Shown piece after piece: positions 1 through 8,584 of a stretch of DNA of 47,920 nucleotides. The stretch is from Rikenella microfusus. GTDB taxonomy: Bacteria > Bacteroidota > Bacteroidia > Bacteroidales > Tenuifilaceae. The stretch's first letter is position 1; each line of letters starts with the position of its first letter. The notes beneath the pieces were generated by a model, which saw only the letters and a program-made list of their open reading frames with translations, did no database searches and was not told where the DNA came from. The position numbers were made by a program, and so were the translations under genes. The stretch covers positions 1 through 47,920 of the forward strand of contig DYKO01000021.1 in assembly GCA_020722565.1 (NCBI GenBank), in the 5' to 3' direction.

Positions 1-59
1 CTAAAAAGCTAATCTTTTGCCACTTTTATATCTATGCAAAATTTAAACAGGCTCTTATT

Positions 60-956
60 CTAAAATCTTAGTTTATCAGTCATAATACCAAAACGCAACA
101 CATCAATCTGATGGTTAAAACTAATGTTGTAATAATCCATTCCGTGGTAATAACTAATAAACAGCCCAATATCTTCTAAGAATTTAGGGTGATAGTAAAA
201 TATAAAATTTAAATTTAGTCTGTTAATTGAAGTGATTTCCCAACTGTTTAATTTACCAAACATCCATATAGTTTCCCCATTAATAGAAATAGTAGCATGG
301 CGTAACTTAGTATCAATATTTTTATTAAAAAGTTTAAAAATTGAAAAGGCATTGTGCCAGCGAACCGTACTGTAAACTCCTTCAAGTTCATTACAAGACC
401 AACTTTGTGGGTGAACTTCTAAAGAAGACTTGAAAAATTGATAAGCTCTAAACCTTTTATTAAAATATGTTTTAATTATTCCGGCTTCAAAAAAGTTAGT
501 TGAGAAATCGCCAGATTTTGTGTTAACGTTTCCATTTTCCAAGAAAAATTCGCCATCCTGTCCGTTTGAATGATGTGCAATACGGCCAAAAAGACTTATA
601 TCTTTGTATTTTTTATTTTCTATCAAACTATAGTAAAGTGTTAATTGAGGAATATAACTGGGTGAACGCACAGGGTACGACCTCTCTTGGTACATTCTAA
701 TAATAACTTGTGGAGTAATAACACCTACTAAATGGGAGTTTTTACTTTGCCTAAGATAAAAGTTTGGGATTAAATTCCCCTCGAACCAAAGGGGTTCAAT
801 ATTGCCAATATCTGTTGGAAAAGTGATATAACTATTCCCTTGATTTACTTGAGATATTACAGTAATACCAATTTGTGGAATTAAGTCGTTTTCTTGCCCA
901 AAACCGCCTAACGAATTTGTTAATATAACTATCAAAAAAATTATTGTCTTTTTCAT
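60..956 (-). CDS. Outer-membrane phospholipase A (OMPLA/PldA)-like protein
   Basis: Predicted 298-residue outer-membrane beta-barrel that would hydrolyse acyl chains from phospholipids in the outer leaflet. A signal peptide covers about residues 1-20 (ends GFGQ). The catalytic motif H-x-S-N-G is present as H128-H-S130-N-G132; a downstream Asn (N154, in the segment STNFFEAG) fits the third member of the OMPLA Asn-His-Ser triad. The C-terminal strands (about 265-295) contain a YYHGMDYYNISFNHQ segment that resembles the GYGESLIDYN strand of E. coli PldA, and the protein ends in an aromatic residue, as barrels do. Length is close to PldA (about 290). It starts 11 bases after the decayed lipoprotein gene and is probably the last gene of the RND operon. 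Family assignment rests on motif and order only; overall identity to PldA is low. Confidence 0.68.
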   Translation of the reverse strand: MKKTIIFLIVILTNSLGGFGQENDLIPQIGITVISQVNQGNSYITFPTDIGNIEPLWFEGNLIPNFYLRQSKNSHLVGVITPQVIIRMYQERSYPVRSPSYIPQLTLYYSLIENKKYKDISLFGRIAHHSNGQDGEFFLENGNVNTKSGDFSTNFFEAGIIKTYFNKRFRAYQFFKSSLEVHPQSWSCNELEGVYSTVRWHNAFSIFKLFNKNIDTKLRHATISINGETIWMFGKLNSWEITSINRLNLNFIFYYHPKFLEDIGLFISYYHGMDYYNISFNHQIDVLRFGIMTDKLRF

Positions 957-967
957 ACGCTTTATTA

Positions 968-1171
968 TTAACGATAAACTGCAACGCCCAATCCAAGTTC
1001 TATAATGTCGCTAATTGGAATAGAAGAATTTCCAAATTTGCTTGCAATGTACAAGCCTCTGCTACCTAAACGCATAATTGCTTAAGGCGAATAGTCGAAC
1101 ATATCCATACATGAAGAAAAACTTAAGAGTTTTATTATTCCCACAAGTATTTTTTTTCTTATTTTAAGCAT
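968..1171 (-). pseudogene. Remnant of a small lipoprotein gene (possible metallophosphoesterase scar)
   Basis: A single reading frame of 68 codons starts with ATG at 1171, 9 bases after the repaired methyltransferase stop, and ends 11 bases before the phospholipase start. The first 29 residues look like a lipoprotein leader: MLKIRKK, a hydrophobic stretch, then LSFSSC followed by MDMFDYSP. An in-frame TAA at 1082-1084 then interrupts the frame, which continues for 37 codons (RGLYIASKFGN, SSIPISDIIEL) to TAA at 968-970. The head and tail resemble the two ends of Bacteroidota calcineurin-like phosphoesterase lipoproteins, which suggests a large internal deletion plus a nonsense change. That family guess is weak; the lipoprotein leader and the shared frame are directly visible. 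Confidence 0.4.
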
Positions 1172-1180
1172 AGCTATAGA

Positions 1181-1926
1181 CTACTTGTCTTTCAATAGGT
1201 TTGTTTTGTATTTGAGTATTTTAAGTACAAAATAGAGCAAGATACTCAATAGGGCTATGCCAATTAAATAGTAGTTGTATTGGTATTGCTTACTTACGGT
1301 TTCGCGAACAGAGTTTATCAGAGCGTACAGAGAAAATAGTGCAGCAAAGCCATTTTTTCTTGCCGAAGTACTTTGCGAAAATTAAACGTATTATCTGGCT
1401 TTTGAAAACGTAAAAAATTGGGGATAACACAGTTAACTTTTTTAGACCATTCGATATAACTTGTGCCAAATTTTTTTCGAAGAAATTGTTCCTCTGCAAA
1501 AATAATACGCTCATAATAAATCCAATACAGCAAAATGAAAGCAACTATAAACCACAGATTGTGAGTTAATAAAGCAACGCCTAACCACATCAGAAAATTA
1601 CCTACGTACAAGGGATGTCGTACAATACTGTAACTGCCTTTAGTATTGATTTTATCGGCAATTTGAGACTTTGTATTTCTGCCAGAGGTATTGGGAACTG
1701 CATAGCCGATAGTCAAAATTCGAATGGCAAGTCCAGCCATCCCTATTATAATACTGAATAAATCGTAGCCTTTTATATTGGGAATCATTTCTAACCATGT
1801 ATTTTCAGGATGAATGTATGGGCGTATGGTTAGGGCTAACCCCACAACAAGTATACTCAAGGGCCATACGCCTCTACGTTTGAATAACTTGTTTCCTTGT
1901 ATTTCTAATTCTTCTTGAAGTGCCAT
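1181..1926 (-). pseudogene. ICMT/PEMT-type membrane methyltransferase, frameshifted near its C-terminus
   Basis: Integral-membrane SAM-dependent methyltransferase of the isoprenylcysteine carboxyl methyltransferase-like superfamily. Hydrophobic helices at about 20-38, 55-75, 105-122 and 125-142; the SAM-site signature is clear: GSYSIVRHPLYVGNF at about 97-111 and EEQFLRKKFGTSYIEW at about 145-160. As sequenced the frame stops at 1318 after 202 residues with a tail unlike the family (MALLHYFLCTL). Adding one A to the A6 run (plus-strand T run 1353-1358) restores a sensible membrane-helix tail (NGFAALFSLYALINS then IGIALLSILLYFVLK) ending at TAG 1181-1183, giving 248 residues. The gene starts 2 bases after the DUF2141 stop. 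Substrate unknown; true proteobacterial ICMT substrates are absent here, so lipid, amine or thiol methylation is possible. Assembly error and genuine mutation cannot be separated here. Confidence 0.75.
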
Positions 1927-1928
1927 AA

Positions 1929-2378
1929 TTACATATAAATAATCGGGATATTAGTAATTGTATCTTTTTGTACTATAAACGAGGCTTTGACGAAGCTTGG
2001 TCTATTTGTAATGCTAATTGTTTTAAAATTTGAGAATCCAATTCCTTCGGTAGGTAGCAGAAAGCCTTTATCTATTTTGTTGTTGTTGTTTTCGTCGTGG
2101 AATACACTTACAGCATATTTACCTGACGGAATACCGTGAAATGTTATTGTAGATGAGCCATTTACAATATTCGCTTTCAATACCTTATAGCATTTCTTAA
2201 AGTTCTCATCAGGAATAGAACCATCTTTGCTGTATAGAGCAAATTGTACTTTACCTTCTGAGTTCCTTAGTTTTTCAACATTAATCGTTAATGAAAATGT
2301 TTTGTCAGCTTGATTGGTAAACGATGTAAAAAGCATAAAAAGAAGTAAATGATAAATAATTAGTGTTAAATTTTTCAT
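1929..2378 (-). CDS. DUF2141 domain secreted protein
   Basis: A 149-residue exported protein with signal peptide at about 1-24. The mature part carries the DUF2141 pattern: a first strand LTINVEKLRNSEGKVQFALY, then GIPSGKYAVSVFHDENNN (about 103-120), KIDKGFLLPTEGIGFSN and a final strand. This fold is a small beta-sandwich, extracytoplasmic, with no established biochemical function. Its ATG overlaps the pump stop codon as ATGA (2375-2378), so translation is probably coupled to the RND permease, and it is followed 2 bases later by the methyltransferase. Such tight coupling suggests a product needed in proportion to the pump, but the role is unknown. Confidence 0.85.
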   Translation of the reverse strand: MKNLTLIIYHLLLFMLFTSFTNQADKTFSLTINVEKLRNSEGKVQFALYSKDGSIPDENFKKCYKVLKANIVNGSSTITFHGIPSGKYAVSVFHDENNNNKIDKGFLLPTEGIGFSNFKTISITNRPSFVKASFIVQKDTITNIPIIYM

Positions 2379-5300
2379 TTTGCAACTCCATCCTTTTTAA
2401 CTAATCGTTCTTTTATACTATCAATAACATAATACACCATTGGAACTAGGAAAACTGTCAAAATCAAAGATGAAAGGAGGCCTCCAATGATAACCCAAGC
2501 CAAACCGTTCTTCCATTCACTGGCAGTTCCTTTTGCCAATGCAATGGGCAACATTCCGATTGCCATAGCTAAAGTGGTCATAAGGATGGGACGCATACGT
2601 TCTTTTCCTGCCAGAATTAATGCTTCTTTGAAATGATTGCCTTTCGCTTTTAGCTGATTAGTAAAATCGACAATCAAGATGGCATTTTTAGTAACTAACC
2701 CCATTAGCATAATTAACCCCAATAGTGCAAAGAGGGTAATGTCGTTGGCCGATAAATTAAGTGCCAGAAATGCACCAATAGCAGCAACCGGAATTCCGAA
2801 AAGTGCCACAAACGGGTAAATATAACTATCGTACAATGCTATCATTATCAGATAAATTAAAATAAATGAAATAAGTAAAACAGAACCCAAAGCTCCAAAG
2901 CTTTCGTTTTGGGTTTTAATATCTGCACCCCAGCTAAGTTTAACGCCTTCTGGTAGAGGTTTTGATTTTAAATAAGCAATAACTTCATCAGCCATTGTTC
3001 CTGATGGACGACCAAATGATTCGGCAGTGAGTGTTACCGATGCTTGCCTGTCGAGGCGTTCTAAGAGTGATGGTGAGTTGTCTTGCACCACCGTGGCAAA
3101 CTGCGACACTTCAATAGGTGTGTTCATTGGGTTAACAATTGTAAGATTGCTCACATCTTCAAAATTCTTACGGTTAAATTCGTCGAGCCAAATCCTGACA
3201 GGATATTCGGTGCCGTTTTCGGTTAGCGTAGCATCGTCGTTACCGGTAAAGGCAGTTCTTAAATTCACCCCTACATAAGCGGTAGTAAGCCCTAAACGTT
3301 GCATTTTATCTTTGTCGGGTATCACTTTGTATTCAGGATTTCCTTCTACTACCGATAATTGAACATTGTCAGCTCCCGGAACGGTTTCTATAACCGATTT
3401 CAATTCTTGTGAGGTTTTCAATACCAAATCTAAATCGCCCCCGCTCAATGTTATTTTTATTGGAGCTCCTTTAGGCAGCAAACCAATTACTGCTACTGAA
3501 AAATTTATTCCCGGAAAATCAGATTTTAACTGAGAAAGAAGAAATTTCATAAAATCTTCCGTTTTCATAGTTCTTTCTTTTTCCGGTTTTAGTTGAATGG
3601 TAAACTCCGATTTATTAGCAACTCCAACACCCAGACTTCCAATGCCTGTACTTGGACCAGCAACATTACTGAAAAGCGTTGAAACTTCGGGCTGTTGCAG
3701 GATATAGTTTTCAATTTTCTGTGATACAATATTATTCTGTTGAACTGTAACTGTTTTATCGTACTCTAAATTTAAACGGAACTTTCCTTGGTCGCCTGTG
3801 GACATCATCTCTTTACCGATGATGCCTTGTTTCATTATTCCGACAGTTAGAACTAACAACAACAGCACAATTCCCGTAAAAATAAGTTTGTGGCTTAATA
3901 CCCACTTTAATTGTCTGCCATACCATTCAATAAAAGTGTTTAATTGATGTTCGAACCAAAGTAAAAAGCGGTTGAAAATGTTGTTGGGTTGCAAATCTTC
4001 TTTTTTACCTATCCGTGATGCAAGCCAAGGGGTAAGGGTAAAACCTACCAGCAAACTGGTTAGGGTTGAAGTAATTACAACAACCGAAAATTGTTTGAGC
4101 ATATCGGCAACAAAAACCTGCAAAAATAAAATGGGTAAAAATACGACCACATCAACCAAGGTTATCGAAAGTGCCGAAAATCCTATTTCCATTCTACCTT
4201 CCATTGCCGCAGTGCGTTTTTCTTTGCCCATATCGAGATGTCGCTGTATATTTTCCAGCACAACTATGGCATCATCAACTAAAATTCCGATAATCAGCGA
4301 CATGGCGAGCAATGTCATCAAATTCAGGGTATATCCCAAAAGCCACATTACGGCAAAAGCGGTAACGAGCGAAGTTGGAATGGAAATTAATACAATTAAG
4401 GAATTTCGGTAACTTCTTAAAAATAATAACATTACAAGTGAAACCAGAATAACTGCCAAAAACAAATCAAAAACAACAGAATTTACGGCGGCTATGGTTT
4501 TGTCGGTAGAATCGTCAGCTATTGTAAATTTAACCCCAGCCTCCTTATTCTGTTCTTCAATATCTTTCAATTTTTCTCGAACCAGTTTAGATACCTCTAC
4601 TGCATTTGCATCGCCTTGTTTTTTAATCAGTAGTCCTATGCCGTTTATTCCATTGTAGCGACTTACCGAAGTTATTTCCTTAACACCGTCAATAACATTG
4701 GCAACATCTTTAACATATACCGGACTGTTGGGAAATGGCATGGCTACTTGCACGTTCATTATATCCTCGATAGTTTCAAATTTTCCTTTAATACGTACCG
4801 AATTGCTCTCTTTTTGTGTTTGAACTTTACCGGCAGGTAAGTCTAATCCGGAACGATTTATAGCTTCAACTACTTGACTAAGAGAAATTTTATAATACCT
4901 CAGTTTATCCTGATTTACCTTCACTTGTACTTCGCGCTCTTCTCCACCGAGCAAAGTTATTTCTGCTACCCCTTTTAATTGTTGTATTTGAGGTAGGAAG
5001 TCATCTTTCATTTTCTGATAAAACTCAGTTTCTGGCAAATTGCTGGTGGCACTTATAGAGATAATGGGCAAATCGTTGGGCGAAACTTTGCTTATCACGG
5101 GACTTTGAATGTCGGCAGGCAAATCCTTTTTGATATTGTCGATGTAGCGTTGAGCATCTTGCATGGCTTTATCAACATCTGTTCCATATTTAAGGTTGGC
5201 AATAACAACCGATGCATTGGGCATTGATTTCGTTTCCAAATAATCTACTCCTTCCAAATTTGAAAGGGCATCTTCAATTTTTCTCGAAACAGATGTTTCC

Positions 5301-5476
5301 ACCTCCTGTGGTTCTGCTCCCGGATAAATTGTTTTAATCACCACTACCGGTTGGTTAAAATCGGGCAATAGTTCATAGCTTAGGTTCATATAACCTATTA
5401 TTCCTAAGAGCGTAAATACGCTGAAAAGAACTATTATTAGCGACGGGCGTTTTATGGCAATTTCTGTAATATTCAT
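2375..5476 (-). CDS. RND efflux permease, HAE1/AcrB-type
   Basis: Inner-membrane proton-driven pump of the resistance-nodulation-division superfamily, 1033 residues, the usual size. TM1 at about 11-30, a large periplasmic porter loop to about 330, TM2-TM6 at about 335-480, a second porter loop and TM8-TM12 from about 850 to 1020. The proton-relay pair in TM4 is D401-D402 (GILVDDAIVVLEN), as in hydrophobic/amphiphilic pumps; the KNAILIVDF motif of TM10 is present. Encoded downstream of the adaptor and TolC genes, so it should form a complete tripartite pump. The missing long multidrug-binding signatures prevent a substrate call; the phospholipase and methyltransferase neighbours suggest an envelope or lipid-like substrate, which is inference only. 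Confidence 0.93.
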   Translation of the reverse strand: MNITEIAIKRPSLIIVLFSVFTLLGIIGYMNLSYELLPDFNQPVVVIKTIYPGAEPQEVETSVSRKIEDALSNLEGVDYLETKSMPNASVVIANLKYGTDVDKAMQDAQRYIDNIKKDLPADIQSPVISKVSPNDLPIISISATSNLPETEFYQKMKDDFLPQIQQLKGVAEITLLGGEEREVQVKVNQDKLRYYKISLSQVVEAINRSGLDLPAGKVQTQKESNSVRIKGKFETIEDIMNVQVAMPFPNSPVYVKDVANVIDGVKEITSVSRYNGINGIGLLIKKQGDANAVEVSKLVREKLKDIEEQNKEAGVKFTIADDSTDKTIAAVNSVVFDLFLAVILVSLVMLLFLRSYRNSLIVLISIPTSLVTAFAVMWLLGYTLNLMTLLAMSLIIGILVDDAIVVLENIQRHLDMGKEKRTAAMEGRMEIGFSALSITLVDVVVFLPILFLQVFVADMLKQFSVVVITSTLTSLLVGFTLTPWLASRIGKKEDLQPNNIFNRFLLWFEHQLNTFIEWYGRQLKWVLSHKLIFTGIVLLLLVLTVGIMKQGIIGKEMMSTGDQGKFRLNLEYDKTVTVQQNNIVSQKIENYILQQPEVSTLFSNVAGPSTGIGSLGVGVANKSEFTIQLKPEKERTMKTEDFMKFLLSQLKSDFPGINFSVAVIGLLPKGAPIKITLSGGDLDLVLKTSQELKSVIETVPGADNVQLSVVEGNPEYKVIPDKDKMQRLGLTTAYVGVNLRTAFTGNDDATLTENGTEYPVRIWLDEFNRKNFEDVSNLTIVNPMNTPIEVSQFATVVQDNSPSLLERLDRQASVTLTAESFGRPSGTMADEVIAYLKSKPLPEGVKLSWGADIKTQNESFGALGSVLLISFILIYLIMIALYDSYIYPFVALFGIPVAAIGAFLALNLSANDITLFALLGLIMLMGLVTKNAILIVDFTNQLKAKGNHFKEALILAGKERMRPILMTTLAMAIGMLPIALAKGTASEWKNGLAWVIIGGLLSSLILTVFLVPMVYYVIDSIKERLVKKDGVAK

Positions 5477-5519
5477 ATTAATTAAGAATTAAAAATTAAG
5501 AATTTAGTTTGCTCTGAGC

Positions 5520-5768
5520 TTAGCATGATAGACAATAAAATTTTGCAAGTCTATTAAGATCATTTTGACTCATATCGGCATTAATTTCTTGTATATTGAT
5601 CTCATTCGGTAATTTTACCAAATACTTTATTACTCTTACATATTTATATGCAGTTGAAATTTTGTGTTTAAAATCATTTTCCTTTTTTTCTGTTAGTAAC
5701 CGTTTTAACTTGTTTACACTACTGATTGCAATAACAAAGTTCTTCATGTGTATCATATTTTCTTTCAT
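5520..5768 (-). CDS. Small uncharacterised protein between adaptor and pump
   Basis: An 82-codon frame fills the 317-base gap between the adaptor stop and the pump start (26 and 43 bases either side). The product is basic and lysine-rich in its first half (NKLKRLLTEKKENDFKHK) with predicted helical segments, no signal peptide and no membrane helix, and ends FYCLSC. I recognise no family. An internal Met at residue 8 is an alternative start. It could be a real small protein or merely an open spacer; its position, strand and fit to the operon spacing favour real. Confidence 0.35.
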   Translation of the reverse strand: MKENMIHMKNFVIAISSVNKLKRLLTEKKENDFKHKISTAYKYVRVIKYLVKLPNEINIQEINADMSQNDLNRLAKFYCLSC

Positions 5769-5794
5769 TTTTTTAAATTTTTAAATGCACATTC

Positions 5795-6853
5795 TTAATC
5801 CATAATTGCTCTCACGTTTGCTCCATCAAAAAGATTGATAAACCCAGTGGTAACAATTACGTCTCCCTCTGTTAATCCTTTTTTAATTATTACTTTATTC
5901 TCAATACGTGATGATATTATTATATCAGTCAATACTGCTTTGCCTTGTTTTACTTTGTAAACCTGAGGTCTTATATTAGTTCCAATAATAGCCGATGCTG
6001 GAATAATAATTTGTTTTTCATCGATTTTATTTGAAATAATTATACTGCCCGACATTCCGGATTTAATTTTCATATCAGTTTTATTTTCTACTAAAAATTG
6101 AATTGGGAAATTATTACCAGGACTGGCCTTGCTACCTATCATTATTACTTTTCCCTCCAACATATTATCGGGAAAAGCATCGGCTGTTATCTGAAATTTT
6201 TGTCCAATTATGAAATAATTAATCTCTTGCTCAGGCAAATTAATAGTGAATTTTAATTTCGAAATATCGGTAATCTGCAGCAGTGGCATACCCGGTGCAG
6301 CGAAAGCTCCTTCCTCGGTCATTTTTGCGGTTACAATACCATTAAATGGTGATTTGATGGTGGTTTTGTTAATTTGTTCAAGAAGGGTAGCTTTCTGAAC
6401 ATTTGCCGCTTTTAAAGCCAATTGCGATTTTTCCAATTGAACCTTTTGAATAGCATCGGCTTGTGCAAGCACCGTGTATCGTTTTACATCGGTCTCTAAA
6501 CCTTCAATCTGAACCTCAACTGATTTAAGTTGTAATTTTAACAGTGAGTTATCTAATTGAATTAAAGCCTGTCCGGTTTCAACAATACTCCCCACATCTA
6601 CCAGTAGCGAACTAATTTTTCCTTGAACTTCGGCACTTATCTTGCTTTCTTTATAGGGTTCAAAAACACCGGCGTAAGAATATTCTGCGTTCACAGTTTC
6701 CAGTTTCAAGGTGTCAACACTTACACTAATTGGTGTTTCTTTATCATACTGATAAACTCTTTTTTGAGTGGTTTCCTTATTGTTTTTAAGACGAATAATT
6801 GTGAAAACAATTAAAGCCAATGCAACAACCACATAAATGATCTTTTTAGCCAT
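5795..6853 (-). CDS. RND pump periplasmic adaptor (membrane fusion protein)
   Basis: Adaptor subunit of 352 residues that would link the RND permease to the TolC channel. An N-terminal membrane anchor lies at about 5-21. The lipoyl (barrel-sandwich) halves surround an alpha-hairpin: first half near 74-104 (ISAEVQGKISSLLVDVGS), coiled coil about 106-163 (LKLQLKSVEVQIEGLE...), second half near 165-198 (TIKSPFNGIVTAKMTEEGAF). Beta-barrel and membrane-proximal domains follow. It begins 12 bases after tolC. No lipobox was seen, so anchoring is by the N-terminal helix rather than by lipid. Confidence 0.93.
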   Translation of the reverse strand: MAKKIIYVVVALALIVFTIIRLKNNKETTQKRVYQYDKETPISVSVDTLKLETVNAEYSYAGVFEPYKESKISAEVQGKISSLLVDVGSIVETGQALIQLDNSLLKLQLKSVEVQIEGLETDVKRYTVLAQADAIQKVQLEKSQLALKAANVQKATLLEQINKTTIKSPFNGIVTAKMTEEGAFAAPGMPLLQITDISKLKFTINLPEQEINYFIIGQKFQITADAFPDNMLEGKVIMIGSKASPGNNFPIQFLVENKTDMKIKSGMSGSIIISNKIDEKQIIIPASAIIGTNIRPQVYKVKQGKAVLTDIIISSRIENKVIIKKGLTEGDVIVTTGFINLFDGANVRAIMD

Positions 6854-6865
6854 ACTATGTTATTT

Positions 6866-8227
6866 TTAGTTCTTTATTGTAATATTTCCTGTTAGTTTCC
6901 TTAATTCCAAATCGGCTTTCAAATATTCTACAATAGCCGATATATAGTTTTTTTGCGCCTCGCGCAATGTATTGTCTGCCAATAAAATATCGGTTAAATT
7001 GGCTGTTCCTTCTTTCTGCAGTAAAAGCATTTGTTCATACACTGTTTTGGACAATTTTATTTCCAACAAGGTATTTTCTATTGTTTTTTGAGCAACTGCT
7101 CTGCGTTGCTTAGCATTCTCAATTAGCATATTATTTTGGTCTGTTACTAAAGTTATTTGCAGGTCATTGTTTTGAATTTCTATTTTTTTCTGTTTAATTT
7201 TTCGATAGGTAACTGAACCATTAAAAATTGGATACGAAAGTTGAACCCCTACAAAACTTGTAGGAAAGAACTTTAAAAAATCATTGGGTTTTTTATCATA
7301 GCCAAAACCTGTTTGTCCGTAACTTCCATATAATAAAATAGATGGTAGTAATAAATTTTTTAATGTTTTTAACTCGCTTGTTAAAAGGCGATTTTGAAGG
7401 TTAACAACCTGTAAATCGATAGTAGGTAAGTTTGAATATTCAATGATATTTATTAGTTGAATATCAGTATCAATTTTTATAAATTGACTAATTGGTACTC
7501 CCATCGAAAACTTAAGTGCATTTAGAACTTGTTCAAGATTGTTGGCAATAACATCGCGTTGTGTTGTTAATTGTTTTTTTTGCAGTTCTACCTTATCTAC
7601 CTCAGAAGTTTTTATCATTAATTGCTGGTGCAAAAGGTGCAAGTTTTCAAGAAGTTTCGATGTATTAACAATGTTGCTGTCGATAAATGTTAATTGTTGT
7701 TGAAGAATCTGAGCGTTATAATAAAGATTAGAAATGTCGAAATATACTTGTTCTTCTGTTTTTTTGTATTGCAATTCGGCTAACTCGGTAGCAATTTTGG
7801 ATGTTCTAATTCCGCCAAATATTTGTGGGTTATACAAGGGTAGTGCAACCTGAACCGAAGCACTCATGTTATGAGGGACACCAAATTGAGCTTCTTTAAA
7901 TTGACCTTCGGGCGCTGTTGGATTAAAGGTTGACAAGGGCATAAGCTGGGTAGGCAAATCGAAAAAATATTTGTAATCGCCTATCACATTAACTTTGGGA
8001 ACAAGATTTGAAATAGCTTCTTTATGCTTTTGGGAGCTAATAGCCAAATTATTTCTACTTATTTGTAGATTTTTATTATATGCTATAGCAGTATCAATAC
8101 ATTGCTGCAACGACCAAGTTTGGGCATGTCCTTGAAAGACTATCTCGGCCAACAGTATAAATGATATCAAAAATTTAAAATTGTGAATATTCACTAACTT
8201 CATATTTAAACTTTTATTTTCTTTCAT
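6866..8227 (-). CDS. TolC-family outer-membrane channel
   Basis: Outer-membrane efflux protein, 453 residues, the normal TolC-family size. A signal peptide ends at about residue 36 (ILLAEIVFQGHAQ). Two structural repeats of long coiled-coil helices are visible (about 40-240 and 245-445), the first beginning with LQQCIDTAIAYNKNLQISRNN and the second containing KQKKIEIQNND and the QRRAVAQKTIENT helix. Met9 (MKLVNIHN) gives a more typical signal peptide than the annotated Met1 and may be the true start. It lies 12 bases from the cupin gene and 12 from the adaptor, inside the pump operon. Confidence 0.92.
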   Translation of the reverse strand: MKENKSLNMKLVNIHNFKFLISFILLAEIVFQGHAQTWSLQQCIDTAIAYNKNLQISRNNLAISSQKHKEAISNLVPKVNVIGDYKYFFDLPTQLMPLSTFNPTAPEGQFKEAQFGVPHNMSASVQVALPLYNPQIFGGIRTSKIATELAELQYKKTEEQVYFDISNLYYNAQILQQQLTFIDSNIVNTSKLLENLHLLHQQLMIKTSEVDKVELQKKQLTTQRDVIANNLEQVLNALKFSMGVPISQFIKIDTDIQLINIIEYSNLPTIDLQVVNLQNRLLTSELKTLKNLLLPSILLYGSYGQTGFGYDKKPNDFLKFFPTSFVGVQLSYPIFNGSVTYRKIKQKKIEIQNNDLQITLVTDQNNMLIENAKQRRAVAQKTIENTLLEIKLSKTVYEQMLLLQKEGTANLTDILLADNTLREAQKNYISAIVEYLKADLELRKLTGNITIKN

Positions 8228-8239
8228 ATTTTGTGTGAT

Positions 8240-8578
8240 TTATAATAGTTTTGATTGCGTTGTTGGTTTAAGAGCTTTTACAACAAGAATTCGAACTGTG
8301 GTATTTGATTTATTATTAATACAATGTACCACATTCTTTGGGCTTTCCACTAAGCTGTCGATTTGAACTTGAATATTTTCATCACCAATTAAAACTTCGG
8401 GCGCCCCTTCCAAGATATAAAAGAATACATCTACAGGTGTTATGTGCGGTTTAAGTGCTTCGCCGGGTTGCAGAACGATGTGCATAGCGTAAGCCGAATC
8501 TTCATCGTAAAGCTTACGAACATCAACCTTATAAGGAGAATACTCAATTTGTGTATCTTTAACACTGACAATTTTCAT
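8240..8578 (-). CDS. Small cupin-domain protein
   Basis: A 112-residue single-domain cupin. Motif 1 is PGEALKPHITPVDVFFYILEG (about 38-58) with His45 as a likely metal ligand, and motif 2 contains SPKNVVHCINN with His85. This compact family occurs widely in anaerobes beside regulators and transport genes, but its ligand is not established. It sits 6 bases after tetR and 12 before tolC, so it is co-transcribed with the pump. A role as small-molecule sensor or as enzyme is equally possible. Confidence 0.8.
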   Translation of the reverse strand: MKIVSVKDTQIEYSPYKVDVRKLYDEDSAYAMHIVLQPGEALKPHITPVDVFFYILEGAPEVLIGDENIQVQIDSLVESPKNVVHCINNKSNTTVRILVVKALKPTTQSKLL

Positions 8579-8584
8579 GGGTTA

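Noticed and set aside
1353-1358. Programmed -1 frameshifting in the methyltransferase
   Set aside because: The run is not a good slippery heptamer in the zero frame and I see no downstream stimulatory structure; a plain indel is simpler.
1290-1544. 84-codon minus-strand frame overlapping the methyltransferase
   Set aside because: Overlaps in another frame; its product lacks the methyltransferase motifs and does not match the restored C-terminus.
3972-4412. 146-codon plus-strand frame opposite the RND pump gene
   Set aside because: Antisense to a full-length protein with clear motifs; low-complexity Ser/Thr/Ile product typical of a reverse-strand shadow.
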